A stretch of 35,145 nt of DNA, taken from Candidatus Nitrosopelagicus sp. (GTDB lineage Archaea; Thermoproteota; Nitrososphaeria; Nitrososphaerales; Nitrosopumilaceae). The translations under genes were made by a program, and so were the position numbers. The notes under the pieces were generated by a model. It worked only from the letters and a program-made list of their open reading frames with translations, did not search any database and had not been told where the DNA came from. This document shows, piece after piece, positions 16,303 to 23,252 of the stretch (its first letter is position 1; each line of letters starts with the position of its first letter). Location: the NCBI GenBank assembly GCA_028343435.1, contig JAOLYM010000007.1, forward strand, positions 1 to 35,145, written 5' to 3'.

Positions 16303-16818
16303 ATGTTCGGAAGAAAAAAGGGTGAAGTAAAAGAGGGAGATTTTGTATTCACTTCAAGAAAAGACGATGGTGATTACAACAATATCATATTTGGAACCGT
16401 TACTGGTGTTGACGGAAATAAAATTGGTGTAAATGGTTTCTTTGTTAATCCTGTTGGATTAAAAAATAAAGTTTCTCAAGGAAAAGCAGGTCCACGCTCA
16501 AAAGAGATTCTTACTAATCCTACATCTGAAAATTGCATTTTTGCATTAATCTATAGAATTGAATATGAAAATTTTACAGAAGTTTTGGATATTGGCTCTG
16601 ACAAGGTTGAATTTATCTCAAAAAAAGTCTTCACCATTTTTGATGGTTGGATTAGGGAATCATTATCTGAATTAATCAATAATGTATTATCTCTTCCAGA
16701 AGGTTCTGAACAAGAACATGCCAGAAGAATTCTAAAACAGAAAATGGAGAATCTTTATGATAAGGAATTAAAGAAAAATCTCTATTCTGTTTGCCGAAGC
16801 CTAAAGATCCTGATCTAA
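16303..16818 (+). CDS. Conserved-looking hypothetical protein
   Basis: A 171-residue protein that I do not recognise. The first half, after a basic MFGRKKG start, alternates strands and turns ([20 protein letters not shown], then [18 protein letters not shown]) and looks like a small beta-barrel or SH3-like domain. The second half is helical and charged, including [20 protein letters not shown]. There is no signal peptide or membrane helix. It is divergent from alaS with its own TATA box. Its end lies only 48 bases before the L12 start, so it overlaps the L12 promoter region. A translation-related role is possible from context only. Confidence 0.6.
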   Translation: MFGRKKGEVKEGDFVFTSRKDDGDYNNIIFGTVTGVDGNKIGVNGFFVNPVGLKNKVSQGKAGPRSKEILTNPTSENCIFALIYRIEYENFTEVLDIGSDKVEFISKKVFTIFDGWIRESLSELINNVLSLPEGSEQEHARRILKQKMENLYDKELKKNLYSVCRSLKILI

Positions 16819-16835
16819 AGACAATTTTTGATAGC

Positions 16836-16844
16836 TTTTTATTA
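16836..16844 (+). promoter_or_regulatory. TATA box of the L12 gene
   Basis: tttttatta is centred about 26 bases before ATG 16866. It indicates that L12 is transcribed on its own, and it decides the start codon against in-frame upstream sequence. Confidence 0.5.
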
Positions 16845-16865
16845 TGCCTAACGGCTTTTTTGTAC

Positions 16866-17174
16866 ATGGAATATGTTTACGCTGCCTTAATGTTGCACAA
16901 ACTAGAGAAAGAAGTCAACGAAGCAAACGTTGCAAGCGTAGTTAAAGCAACTGGCGCAGAAGTTAACGAAGCACAAGTCAAAGCACTTGTAGCATCATTG
17001 GCTGATGTCAACATTGAAGAGGCTATCAAAGCAGCACCTGTAGCAGTTGCAGCCGCAGCACCAGCAGCAGACGTAGCAGCAGGTGGAGACGAAAAGAAAG
17101 AAAAGAAAGCAGAGCCACCAAGTGAAAAACAGGAAGAGGCAGCAATGGAAGGTCTATCCTCTCTATTCGGCTAA
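16866..17174 (+). CDS. rpl12: Ribosomal stalk protein P1/L12
   Basis: The 102-residue protein is archaeal L12 (aP1). The N-terminal dimerisation domain begins [20 protein letters not shown], followed by helices that bind L10, an Ala-rich hinge (about residues 57-75), a charged stretch with [10 protein letters not shown], and the conserved tail MEGLSSLFG. In archaea this tail recruits EF-1A, EF-2, aIF5B and ABCE1. ATG 16866 matches the family start. Base use is more GC-rich and GCA-biased than in its neighbours, as for a highly expressed gene. Unusually, it lies opposite in direction to L10 and L1, separated from L10 by the TRIC-like gene. Confidence 0.95.
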   Translation: MEYVYAALMLHKLEKEVNEANVASVVKATGAEVNEAQVKALVASLADVNIEEAIKAAPVAVAAAAPAADVAAGGDEKKEKKAEPPSEKQEEAAMEGLSSLFG

Positions 17175-17229
17175 ATTAAGCCCAAAACTTTCTTAACGTT
17201 ATTAGTAACTATTTTTTATTCTAATTATC

Positions 17230-17865
17230 TTGGCAGATTCTACTTTGTCAATTGAGTTTTTCATTTATGTTTTAGATCTATTTGGTACAATGGCATTTGC
17301 TGTAACTGGCGCATTCAAGGCTATTGAACACAAAGCAGACATTGTTGGAATAATAATTCTTGCAACAATAACTGGTGTTGCTGGTGGGACAATACGTGAT
17401 GTTATACTTGGAAAATCTCTTCCTAACTCTCTAATTGATCCTTCATATGTCATAATTACTGTTGTATCTGCAATCATAATCTTCCTCTTACACTCTAAAA
17501 TGAAAAAACATTGGAATGTATTTCTAAAATTTGATGCTATTGGACTTGGTGTTTTCACCGTAATTGGTGCTACTTTTGCCTATAACATGTTTGGAATGAA
17601 CTTCCTTGTTATTGTACTATCAGGCATGCTTACCGCAATCGGTGGTGGAATACTTCGTGATGTATTCGTTAGTCAAACTCCTATAGTATTTGTAAAGGAG
17701 CTGTATGCGTCTGCTAGTTTTTTGGGTGCTTCTGTATTCTATTTAGTAATATTTTTGACAAATGATGTCTATGCTGGAACAATTTCTGGATTAATACTTG
17801 CTACTGGACTTAGAATAGTTGCAATGAAGTATAATTGGAATTTACCCAAAGTAAAAAGCAGTTAA
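17230..17865 (+). CDS. TRIC-family/UPF0126 (YadS-like) membrane protein
   Basis: The 211-residue protein has about seven hydrophobic helices arranged as two related halves. Each half carries the family's glycine-arginine-aspartate signature: GVAGGTIRDVILG and AIGGGILRDVFVSQTP. Prokaryotic TRIC channels conduct monovalent cations; some bacterial UPF0126 members have been linked to glycine uptake, so substrate is uncertain. The start is TTG 17230, with a possible TATA box (gttattagt, 17198-17206) 28 bases upstream. It stands between L12 and L10 and ends one base before the convergent L10 stop. Confidence 0.82.
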   Translation: MADSTLSIEFFIYVLDLFGTMAFAVTGAFKAIEHKADIVGIIILATITGVAGGTIRDVILGKSLPNSLIDPSYVIITVVSAIIIFLLHSKMKKHWNVFLKFDAIGLGVFTVIGATFAYNMFGMNFLVIVLSGMLTAIGGGILRDVFVSQTPIVFVKELYASASFLGASVFYLVIFLTNDVYAGTISGLILATGLRIVAMKYNWNLPKVKSS

Positions 17866-17866
17866 T

Positions 17867-18733
17867 TTATGCTGGTGAGTAATCTTTCGCTTTTGAGGCT
17901 ACGCCTTGTGCTTGACCGTGTGCCTTTTGTAATACTTGTTCTTTGGTATCTTCAGTTAGATATCCTGCTTCGGTTGAAACAGAACGTGCAGATTGTGCTG
18001 CTTTTGCCAATACTTGTTCAATGTTATCTGCAGTGATATATGCGGCCTCAATTGAAAGTGAGATTGCTTGTTGGTGTGCTTGGGCCAAATCATTTCTGAA
18101 TTTATCAACATCAATAATCATCTCTTCTTGTTGATAGACTAAACCTTCTTCTAACGCAGCATTCAAAACTATACCCGCTTCAATTGCTTTAATGTCTAAT
18201 TTAGTTAAAAGTCCAGCGAGTTTTTCAGAGATTGGTTCTCCTTTCTTTACAGGCACTGTTTCTTTCATAATCCAGATTGTACCTTGGTCAATCTTTGTAG
18301 CAATTCCATTTTCTTTAAAGTCAGTTAACATTGGTCCTGGTGCAATTCCTGTATTTTTTGGCGGAATTACAACATCCATGCTTGCAGTATCTCCGCCTCT
18401 TGCAAATAGCATAACTTTGTTTTTTCCTAGTAGAACGTTAAGTTTGAATGGTGACATGTTTGTAAACATGAAAACACATTGACCTGTCACTTTTTCAGAT
18501 AATTTGTCTACACCTGTAACTCCAGCTTTAGCAAAGGCAAGTTTTGCAACTTTATCTTTGATACTGACAACTTCAACTTCGCCCTGAAGTTTTTTTCTTA
18601 ATGGTAATAATTGTGAACCTCTAACTTTTTCCATTCTAACAAGTGCCATTACACTGTATTTTTTTGGAAGCTCTTGTAATTGTTGATACATCTGTGCTTT
18701 CTTTTTTGGATATGTAGTCCTATTCTCGTGCAT
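17867..18733 (-). CDS. rpl10: Ribosomal stalk base protein uL10 (P0)
   Basis: The 288-residue protein anchors L12 dimers to 23S rRNA. The rRNA-binding domain (about 1-105) includes VMALVRMEKVRGSQLLPLRK, and the inserted domain shows PPKNTGIAPGPMLTDFKENG. From about residue 219 there are two 26-residue repeats that align on EAAYITADNIEQVLAK and EAGYLTEDTKEQVLQK, and a shorter third copy. These correspond to the helices that each hold one L12 dimer. The protein stops at KDYSPA, without the acidic linker and SLFG-like tail that archaeal P0 commonly shares with L12. It abuts L1, whose stop lies one base upstream. Confidence 0.93.
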   Translation of the reverse strand: MHENRTTYPKKKAQMYQQLQELPKKYSVMALVRMEKVRGSQLLPLRKKLQGEVEVVSIKDKVAKLAFAKAGVTGVDKLSEKVTGQCVFMFTNMSPFKLNVLLGKNKVMLFARGGDTASMDVVIPPKNTGIAPGPMLTDFKENGIATKIDQGTIWIMKETVPVKKGEPISEKLAGLLTKLDIKAIEAGIVLNAALEEGLVYQQEEMIIDVDKFRNDLAQAHQQAISLSIEAAYITADNIEQVLAKAAQSARSVSTEAGYLTEDTKEQVLQKAHGQAQGVASKAKDYSPA

Positions 18734-18734
18734 G

Positions 18735-19391
18735 TTACTTTGTCACCTTGTGTACTAGCTTTGCTGCTTTACCCATAGTTGTTTTAACCATATATTTTCT
18801 GATATTTTTATCTCCATTTGGAAATTTAGTTTTTAAATTATTAATTACTGCCATTGCATTTGCAGCTACTTGATGTTCATCCATCGTGGTATCTCCTATT
18901 TTACATGAGATTGAAAGTGAATTTTTTACTCTAACTCTAATTGAAGTCTTGAATCTACTTAGAAATGATTCAATAGGTGCATTAAATGGAACTGGTGTTG
19001 GCATTTTTCCTCTAGGTCCCAAAAGCTGTCCTAATGATTTACCTACTACAGGCATTAGTTTTGTATCTGCCAAAAAGAAATCATATTTGTTGATTAATTT
19101 TCTGGAAGCTCTTTTGTCTTCTGCTAATTTAGTTACACTATCGTTATCTAAAACTTCATCTGCTTTTGCATCCTTTGCTTTTAGTCCCATATCCCCTTCA
19201 GCCATTACACAAACTGCCGCTGGTTTTGACATTTGATTTGGTAGCTGAATTACTTCATTGAAAGCAAATCCTTTTTTCACATCTATATCTTTTAGAGTAA
19301 TGTAAAGTTCTAGTGATTCTTTAAACTTACGTTCTTTTTCACTTTTCTTTGCTTCTTGAATTAATGCAACTATTTCAGACTCGTTTACCAT
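18735..19391 (-). CDS. rpl1: Large-subunit ribosomal protein uL1
   Basis: The 218-residue protein is L1, which forms the mobile L1 stalk that moves deacylated tRNA to the E site and in many organisms represses its own operon. The family block LGQLLGPRGKMPTPVPFNAP lies at about 122-141; other features are FFLADTKLMPVVGKSLG and a final basic segment KYMVKTTMGKAAKLVHK. It has its own TATA box and is followed directly by L10. Unlike in many archaea, L11 is not immediately upstream: an oppositely oriented Lrp-type gene intervenes. Confidence 0.95.
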   Translation of the reverse strand: MVNESEIVALIQEAKKSEKERKFKESLELYITLKDIDVKKGFAFNEVIQLPNQMSKPAAVCVMAEGDMGLKAKDAKADEVLDNDSVTKLAEDKRASRKLINKYDFFLADTKLMPVVGKSLGQLLGPRGKMPTPVPFNAPIESFLSRFKTSIRVRVKNSLSISCKIGDTTMDEHQVAANAMAVINNLKTKFPNGDKNIRKYMVKTTMGKAAKLVHKVTK

Positions 19392-19412
19392 GTCAAAAAC
19401 CTTAATCTCTCA

Positions 19413-19421
19413 CTTATTATC
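19413..19421 (-). promoter_or_regulatory. TATA box of the L1-L10 unit
   Basis: gataataag on the minus strand is centred about 26 bases before ATG 19391, which indicates that L1-L10 is transcribed independently of L11. Confidence 0.5.
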
Positions 19422-19527
19422 GTTTAGAGTAATTATTTACGATTACATCATTTTTCTAAAATTAGCGTATCTTTTTCTAAATCTTAGTAATTATCTGGTT
19501 TATTCTGCCAAAACTTACATTTACTAC

Positions 19528-19545
19528 TAAAATTTACTTATTTTA
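19528..19545 (+). promoter_or_regulatory. Inverted repeat at the Lrp-type gene promoter
   Basis: TAAAAT-TTACTT-ATTTTA is a perfect 6-base inverted repeat with a 6-base spacer, ending five bases before ATG 19550 and overlapping the expected TATA position. Lrp/AsnC proteins often bind such AT-rich dyads to control their own gene, so it is a candidate operator. AT-rich DNA can also give such repeats by chance. Confidence 0.35.
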
Positions 19546-19549
19546 AGAA

Positions 19550-20005
19550 ATGGCTAAAGTTGATGACCTAGATCTCAAATTATTATCTGAACTAAAAAAA
19601 GATGGAAGTATCTCTATTCCACTTTTAGCAAAAAAATTAAACATCAATGCATCTGTTTTGTACAGTCGAATAAAGAGACTGATAAAAAAGAAGATGATAA
19701 AGAAATTCACTATAGATATTGATGAAAATCAATTAGGTTTTGGCGTAAAAGCATATGTTGGAATTAATAGGGATCCTAAATTTAAAACACAAATTCATGA
19801 AAACCTCCTAGAAATTGCAGAAATTGATAGAATTATTGAGGTAACAGGAAGATTTGATTTAATGGTTGGTGCTTTAGCAGAAGATTTAGAACAATTACAC
19901 CGTATTGTGGTTGATAAAATTGGAAAAATTGATGGAATTCAGAATACCGAGACATTTGTTGAATTGGAAAGAACTGAAAAATCTCCTATGTATCTATCTA
20001 GTTGA
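19550..20005 (+). CDS. Lrp/AsnC-family transcriptional regulator
   Basis: The 151-residue protein has the standard feast/famine layout. The N-terminal helix-turn-helix covers about residues 5-60 (LDLKLLSELKKDGSISIPLL, then LNINASVLYSRIKRLIKKKM), followed by a RAM ligand-binding and oligomerisation domain with GFGVKAYVGINRD and IIEVTGRFDLMVGALAEDLE. Members usually sense amino acids and act as dimers to octamers. The gene interrupts the L11-L1 series on the opposite strand, and its last eight bases overlap the L11 coding end. The effector is unknown. Confidence 0.92.
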   Translation: MAKVDDLDLKLLSELKKDGSISIPLLAKKLNINASVLYSRIKRLIKKKMIKKFTIDIDENQLGFGVKAYVGINRDPKFKTQIHENLLEIAEIDRIIEVTGRFDLMVGALAEDLEQLHRIVVDKIGKIDGIQNTETFVELERTEKSPMYLSS

Positions 20006-20483
20006 CTAATTTCTCGTCCCATTTACCATCATTTACTTCGACGGTAATTTCTTTTGGTGTTTTACCTTCTACTTTAATGCCTAAACACTGACATGTACCG
20101 ATAATTTGTTTTGCAACTGATTTTATTTCTGATGCATATGATGTTTCAAGTTTAACATTTGCAACTTTAACTACTGCATCCATTCCAATATCTGCTACCC
20201 ATTCTGTACCTGCTGTACCTGTACCTTTTGTTATGTTTGCCTCTTTTAGTATGAGTGCTGAGGCTGATGGGATTCCAACTTCGATATCCCATTCTTTTGT
20301 ATCTGTATCTATACTAACTGTAACTGGAACTTTCATTCCTTTGAAGTCACCTGTTTTCTCATTAATTTTATTGATAACTTCCATAATGTTTACTCCTAGT
20401 GGACCAAGTGCTGGACCGAGTGGAGGACCTGCAGAAGCTTCTCCTCCTGTTACTTGTGCTGAAATTGATTGTTTGTCTCCCAT
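19998..20483 (-). CDS. rpl11: Large-subunit ribosomal protein uL11
   Basis: The 161-residue protein sits at the GTPase-associated centre next to L10. The N-terminal glycine/proline-rich signature GGEASAGPPLGPALGPLGVN (about 13-32), which contacts elongation factors, is intact, as is the C-terminal rRNA-binding domain ending in GTCQCLGIKVEGKTPKEITV. It follows Spt5 by 36 bases and is probably in the SecE-Spt5-L11 unit, the common archaeal order. Confidence 0.97.
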   Translation of the reverse strand: MGDKQSISAQVTGGEASAGPPLGPALGPLGVNIMEVINKINEKTGDFKGMKVPVTVSIDTDTKEWDIEVGIPSASALILKEANITKGTGTAGTEWVADIGMDAVVKVANVKLETSYASEIKSVAKQIIGTCQCLGIKVEGKTPKEITVEVNDGKWDEKLVN

Positions 20484-20519
20484 TTGAAATTCGTCTCTTT
20501 TTTAATGATTTATTCCTTC

Positions 20520-20975
20520 CTATGATGCAACCGGTTTTAGATAGTTTGCATCTACTGTTACTGGTAATTGATATGGTGCATCCAACAAAATTACTGTAGC
20601 TTCTTCTTTATCATGATCAACTCTTGTAATTGTAGCTTTCATTCCTTTGAATGGTCCGCCAATAACTTCTACTGTTCCATCAACTGCTAATTCTGAAACT
20701 GTAGATTTCTTTACAAGATAATTTTCTATTTCACTAAATTCTAATTCTCCTCTCAATTGTCCTTTTACATGTCGTAATCCTTGTGTTGCCATAAACATGA
20801 CTTGAGGATCATTTGCTTCAATTACGACATATCCTTTTAGATTTTCAACAATTAAAACTGATTGAACCTCTAGCTCACCACTTCTCATTTTTGCTTCAAG
20901 TTGTCTCAAAACTACCTTTTCTTGACCTCCGGTAGTTCTAAGTGCAAATAAGTGGGAATTAGATACTTCTGACAT
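20520..20975 (-). CDS. spt5: Transcription elongation factor Spt5 (NusG homologue)
   Basis: The 151-residue protein has the NGN domain (HLFALRTTGGQEKVVLRQLE through LRHVKGQLRGELEF, about 8-95), which closes the RNA polymerase clamp with Spt4, and one KOW domain (GTVEVIGGPFKGMKATITRV). This two-domain length is the archaeal norm. It lies nine bases after the SecE stop and before L11, the conserved secE-spt5-rpl11 order. Confidence 0.95.
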   Translation of the reverse strand: MSEVSNSHLFALRTTGGQEKVVLRQLEAKMRSGELEVQSVLIVENLKGYVVIEANDPQVMFMATQGLRHVKGQLRGELEFSEIENYLVKKSTVSELAVDGTVEVIGGPFKGMKATITRVDHDKEEATVILLDAPYQLPVTVDANYLKPVAS

Positions 20976-20984
20976 TTTATCTCT

Positions 20985-21152
20985 CTATTTGAATACCATT
21001 CCTGGTGAAATTGTTGCAAATATGAATTGAATACCGAATCCTAATAGTCCTACTGTGGCAAAGCCAAACAAGACTAATCTGAGGTGCTGTTTGTAGACCT
21101 CCTTGTCGGATTTCTTCGTTAATTTTATAGTGTTAACTATATTCTTGAACAT
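20985..21152 (-). CDS. secE: Protein translocase subunit SecE (Sec61 gamma)
   Basis: The product is 55 residues from ATG 21152 (MFKNIVNTIKLTKKSDKEVY), with an amphipathic cytoplasmic helix carrying the conserved polar/basic face and one membrane helix at about 27-48. I prefer this ATG over an in-frame TTG at 21167, which lies inside the TATA region. Short length and position before Spt5 are typical for the gamma subunit that clamps SecY. SecY itself is encoded at the other end of the window. Confidence 0.88.
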   Translation of the reverse strand: MFKNIVNTIKLTKKSDKEVYKQHLRLVLFGFATVGLLGFGIQFIFATISPGMVFK

Positions 21153-21167
21153 GAGTTTTGGATTCAA

Positions 21168-21189
21168 ATTATAAAGAAAAATAATAAAG
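21168..21189. promoter_or_regulatory. Divergent TATA region of secE and dtdA
   Basis: ctttataat on the minus strand (21168-21176) lies about 20 bases before the SecE ATG. ataataaag on the plus strand (21181-21189) is centred about 25 bases before ATG 21210. The start codons are 57 bases apart. Confidence 0.45.
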
Positions 21190-21209
21190 TGTCAATATAT
21201 CTTTTATTC

Positions 21210-21986
21210 ATGGATTTGCTAGTTGCTTTCAAAAATGACCCTGCAGGTCACAATATGGCCAAATTCATCTCTCAAAATATGGAGAAAGAAGGTGATGTCT
21301 ATCATGGCAATAGCTTTGATTTAATTGAAATTGATTCTCCTGTTATCTCTGCAGATTGGCTGGATGAAAAATATGATTATGATGGATTCATTTTTCTATC
21401 AAAACATGCAGCTGAATCTGGAACTCTTGCTTTAACTTGTCATAGTACTGGAAACTTCAGTGCAGCTAAATTTGGTGGAAATTCATACGAATTGGCAATA
21501 CCATATCCAAACTTACAGAAAAAATACTTACAAAAACTCTGGGATCATCGTGAATCTTTTTCAGATTTCCAAATAACCATAGAAGCCACTCATCATGGAC
21601 CCACTCATCTCAAAAAGCCATCAATCTTTGTAGAAGTTGGAACTACCGAATTACAATGGAATGATGAAACTCTTTGTTCATCTATAGCCAAGTTGGTAGT
21701 GGAAACACTTGAGAACCCATTTGATCCACATCCTTTCGCTATCTGTTTTGGTGGAACTCACTATTCTGAAAAATTCACAAAAGAATTACTTTTTGGAAAA
21801 TATGGCTTAGGAACTGTAATGCCAAAACACGCATTAGAATTTTTAAATCCTGATTTATTTGAACATTTGATTTCTCAAAATAATGGTGCAGAAGCAGTTT
21901 TACTTGACTGGAAAAGCTTAGGAAAATATAAACAAACTTTACTTGATCTTCTATCAACTACTAATTTGGAGGTTATAAAAATTTGA
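21210..21986 (+). CDS. dtdA: D-aminoacyl-tRNA deacylase, archaeal/plant type (DtdA)
   Basis: The 258-residue enzyme removes D-amino acids wrongly attached to tRNA. The family signature FLSKHAAESGTLALTCHSTG with NFSAAKFGG (about 66-94), the IEATHHGPTHLKKPSIFVEV block and the later CFGGTHYSEKFT are all present; the His residues bind the catalytic zinc ions. ATG 21210 is preferred to GTG 21189 because it matches the family start (MDLLVAF) and the TATA spacing. The stop overlaps the TTG of the following alkyltransferase gene, so the two are probably cotranslated. Confidence 0.92.
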   Translation: MDLLVAFKNDPAGHNMAKFISQNMEKEGDVYHGNSFDLIEIDSPVISADWLDEKYDYDGFIFLSKHAAESGTLALTCHSTGNFSAAKFGGNSYELAIPYPNLQKKYLQKLWDHRESFSDFQITIEATHHGPTHLKKPSIFVEVGTTELQWNDETLCSSIAKLVVETLENPFDPHPFAICFGGTHYSEKFTKELLFGKYGLGTVMPKHALEFLNPDLFEHLISQNNGAEAVLLDWKSLGKYKQTLLDLLSTTNLEVIKI

Positions 21987-22282
21987 AAACAGAGGAAAAA
22001 ATTTATCGAAAATTATTAGAAGTTCCGGAAGGTAATGTAACAACATATGGTGATCTTGCAAAAGCAATCAATCTAAAAAATGGTCAACGAGTTGTAGGAC
22101 ACATAATGAAAAAAAATCCATTCCCTGTAATCGTACCCTGTCATCGTGTTGTGAAATCTGATGGAACTATAGGTGGTTATGCATTTGGTTCTGAAAGAAA
22201 AAAGCATATGCTATCAAAAGAAGGACTAAAAATTAATAATGATAAAATTTCAGATTTTAAAAAAAATCTATTTCATTTCTAA
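21983..22282 (+). CDS. ogt: Single-domain O6-alkylguanine-DNA alkyltransferase
   Basis: The 99-residue protein is the DNA-binding and active-site domain of the MGMT/Ogt family. VTTYGDLAKAINL is the helix-turn-helix part, GQRVVGHIMKKNPFP holds the arginine finger, and VPCHRVV carries the acceptor Cys53. Because the Cys is kept, it is not one of the alkyltransferase-like proteins that have Trp there. The N-terminal domain usually found in the family is missing; many archaeal members are also short. It starts at TTG 21983, overlapping the DtdA stop, and its stop shares bases with that of L19e. Confidence 0.88.
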   Translation: MKTEEKIYRKLLEVPEGNVTTYGDLAKAINLKNGQRVVGHIMKKNPFPVIVPCHRVVKSDGTIGGYAFGSERKKHMLSKEGLKINNDKISDFKKNLFHF

Positions 22283-22734
22283 GATTTTTGTACAGTAATT
22301 TCTTCTGCAATTACAGTTCTTAGATGTGCTTTATTTCGTATTGTATTACCGCCAATTTTTTTATAAATTGCTTTGAATGATTCGTTAGTAATCTCTTTGC
22401 GATCTTTTGACACTTTGAGAAGATATCTTAAAGCACGAACCTTGTTAACATATACTGTTTTCTTACCAACTCGTGCACCTTTTCTTCCTTTTTTAGAACC
22501 TTGTTTTGTACCTCTTTTGGCTTTTTGAATTCTTTTTGCTTGTGCTCTTCCATGAGATGTACCTGTAAATGATTTGATTGTAATTGTATTTGCGGTAATT
22601 AAACTTCTAATATCATCTCTGGTAATTGCGTCTGCAACATCGTCTAAGTGATCATTATCAAATCTTACACGATTTACACCAACGCCAACAATTCTTGAGA
22701 CAAGTCTCTTTTTTGATTTAAGATTAACTGGCAT
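22279..22734 (-). CDS. rpl19e: Large-subunit ribosomal protein eL19 (L19e)
   Basis: The 151-residue protein matches archaeal L19e. It opens with MPVNLKSKKRLVSRIVGVGV, has a helical TRDDIRSLITANTITIK segment, and a long basic connector rich in Lys/Arg/Gly (about 85-115, with GTKQGSKKGRKGARVGKK) that threads into rRNA. The start overlaps the L32e end by 11 bases. It is normally followed by L18 in the archaeal spc operon; here the next downstream gene is convergent, and L18 lies 7.5 kb away on the other strand. Confidence 0.95.
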   Translation of the reverse strand: MPVNLKSKKRLVSRIVGVGVNRVRFDNDHLDDVADAITRDDIRSLITANTITIKSFTGTSHGRAQAKRIQKAKRGTKQGSKKGRKGARVGKKTVYVNKVRALRYLLKVSKDRKEITNESFKAIYKKIGGNTIRNKAHLRTVIAEEITVQKS

Positions 22735-23122
22735 TTTGACTCACTCTTGCGTTAAACACTTTGAATTTTTTTTCTATTGCGATTTTCATAATTTCTCTTC
22801 TCTTTTTTGCTCCTACACTATGTCCAAATCTAATTCCATCTTCTTTTGGATTGAGATTATCTAAATCATCTGCATTATGTACTAAATTATCTGTATAACC
22901 TGATGGGTGTAATCCATATGCAATTTTTGGTGTGCCATATCCTACTTTAACTAATCCTGGACGACCACGACTTTTCTGTTTTCTTTGATGGTTATCCATT
23001 CCTTTTGGTTTTCTCCAACCAGTTTCCAATCTAGTATATCTCCAGCTCTCTGGACGAATAAATTCAGGTCTACTCATTCTTGCTTCTTCTCTTGCCTGAA
23101 GTTTTTCTTTATTGATTGGCAT
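22724..23122 (-). CDS. rpl32e: Large-subunit ribosomal protein eL32 (L32e)
   Basis: The 132-residue protein is L32e, with the signature region FIRPESWRYTRLETGWRKPKG (in part) followed by MDNHQRKQKSRGRPGLVKVG, GYGTPK and GLHPSGY. The family's C-terminal VGAKKRREIMKIAIEKKFKV is present. A clear TATA box 26 bases upstream shows that it starts a new transcript, rather than being read from L6 as in the classic spc operon. It is overlapped at its end by L19e. Confidence 0.95.
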   Translation of the reverse strand: MPINKEKLQAREEARMSRPEFIRPESWRYTRLETGWRKPKGMDNHQRKQKSRGRPGLVKVGYGTPKIAYGLHPSGYTDNLVHNADDLDNLNPKEDGIRFGHSVGAKKRREIMKIAIEKKFKVFNARVSQNAS

Positions 23123-23143
23123 AGAGTTAAACTTTGAAATTTA

Positions 23144-23152
23144 ACATAAATA
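23144..23152 (-). promoter_or_regulatory. TATA box of the L32e-L19e unit
   Basis: tatttatgt on the minus strand is centred about 26 bases before ATG 23122. Confidence 0.5.
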
Positions 23153-23190
23153 CGTATCTAAGTTTCAGATTATTGGATCTGAGAAAGAGA

Positions 23191-23199
23191 TAATAATAT
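23191..23199 (+). promoter_or_regulatory. Candidate TATA box of pckA
   Basis: taataatat predicts a start site near 23220, leaving an mRNA leader of about 30 bases before ATG 23253. This differs from the leaderless pattern of most neighbours. Confidence 0.4.
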
Positions 23200-23237
23200 T
23201 CAATTTTTCCCAAAAAACCTTGACTACACATAGCATT

Positions 23238-23243
23238 AAGGAG
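23238..23243 (+). promoter_or_regulatory. Shine-Dalgarno site of pckA
   Basis: aaggag ends nine bases before ATG 23253, a good match to the anti-SD sequence. It is one of very few convincing ribosome binding sites at a promoter-proximal gene in this window. Confidence 0.6.
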
Positions 23244-23252
23244 ATTTTTTGA

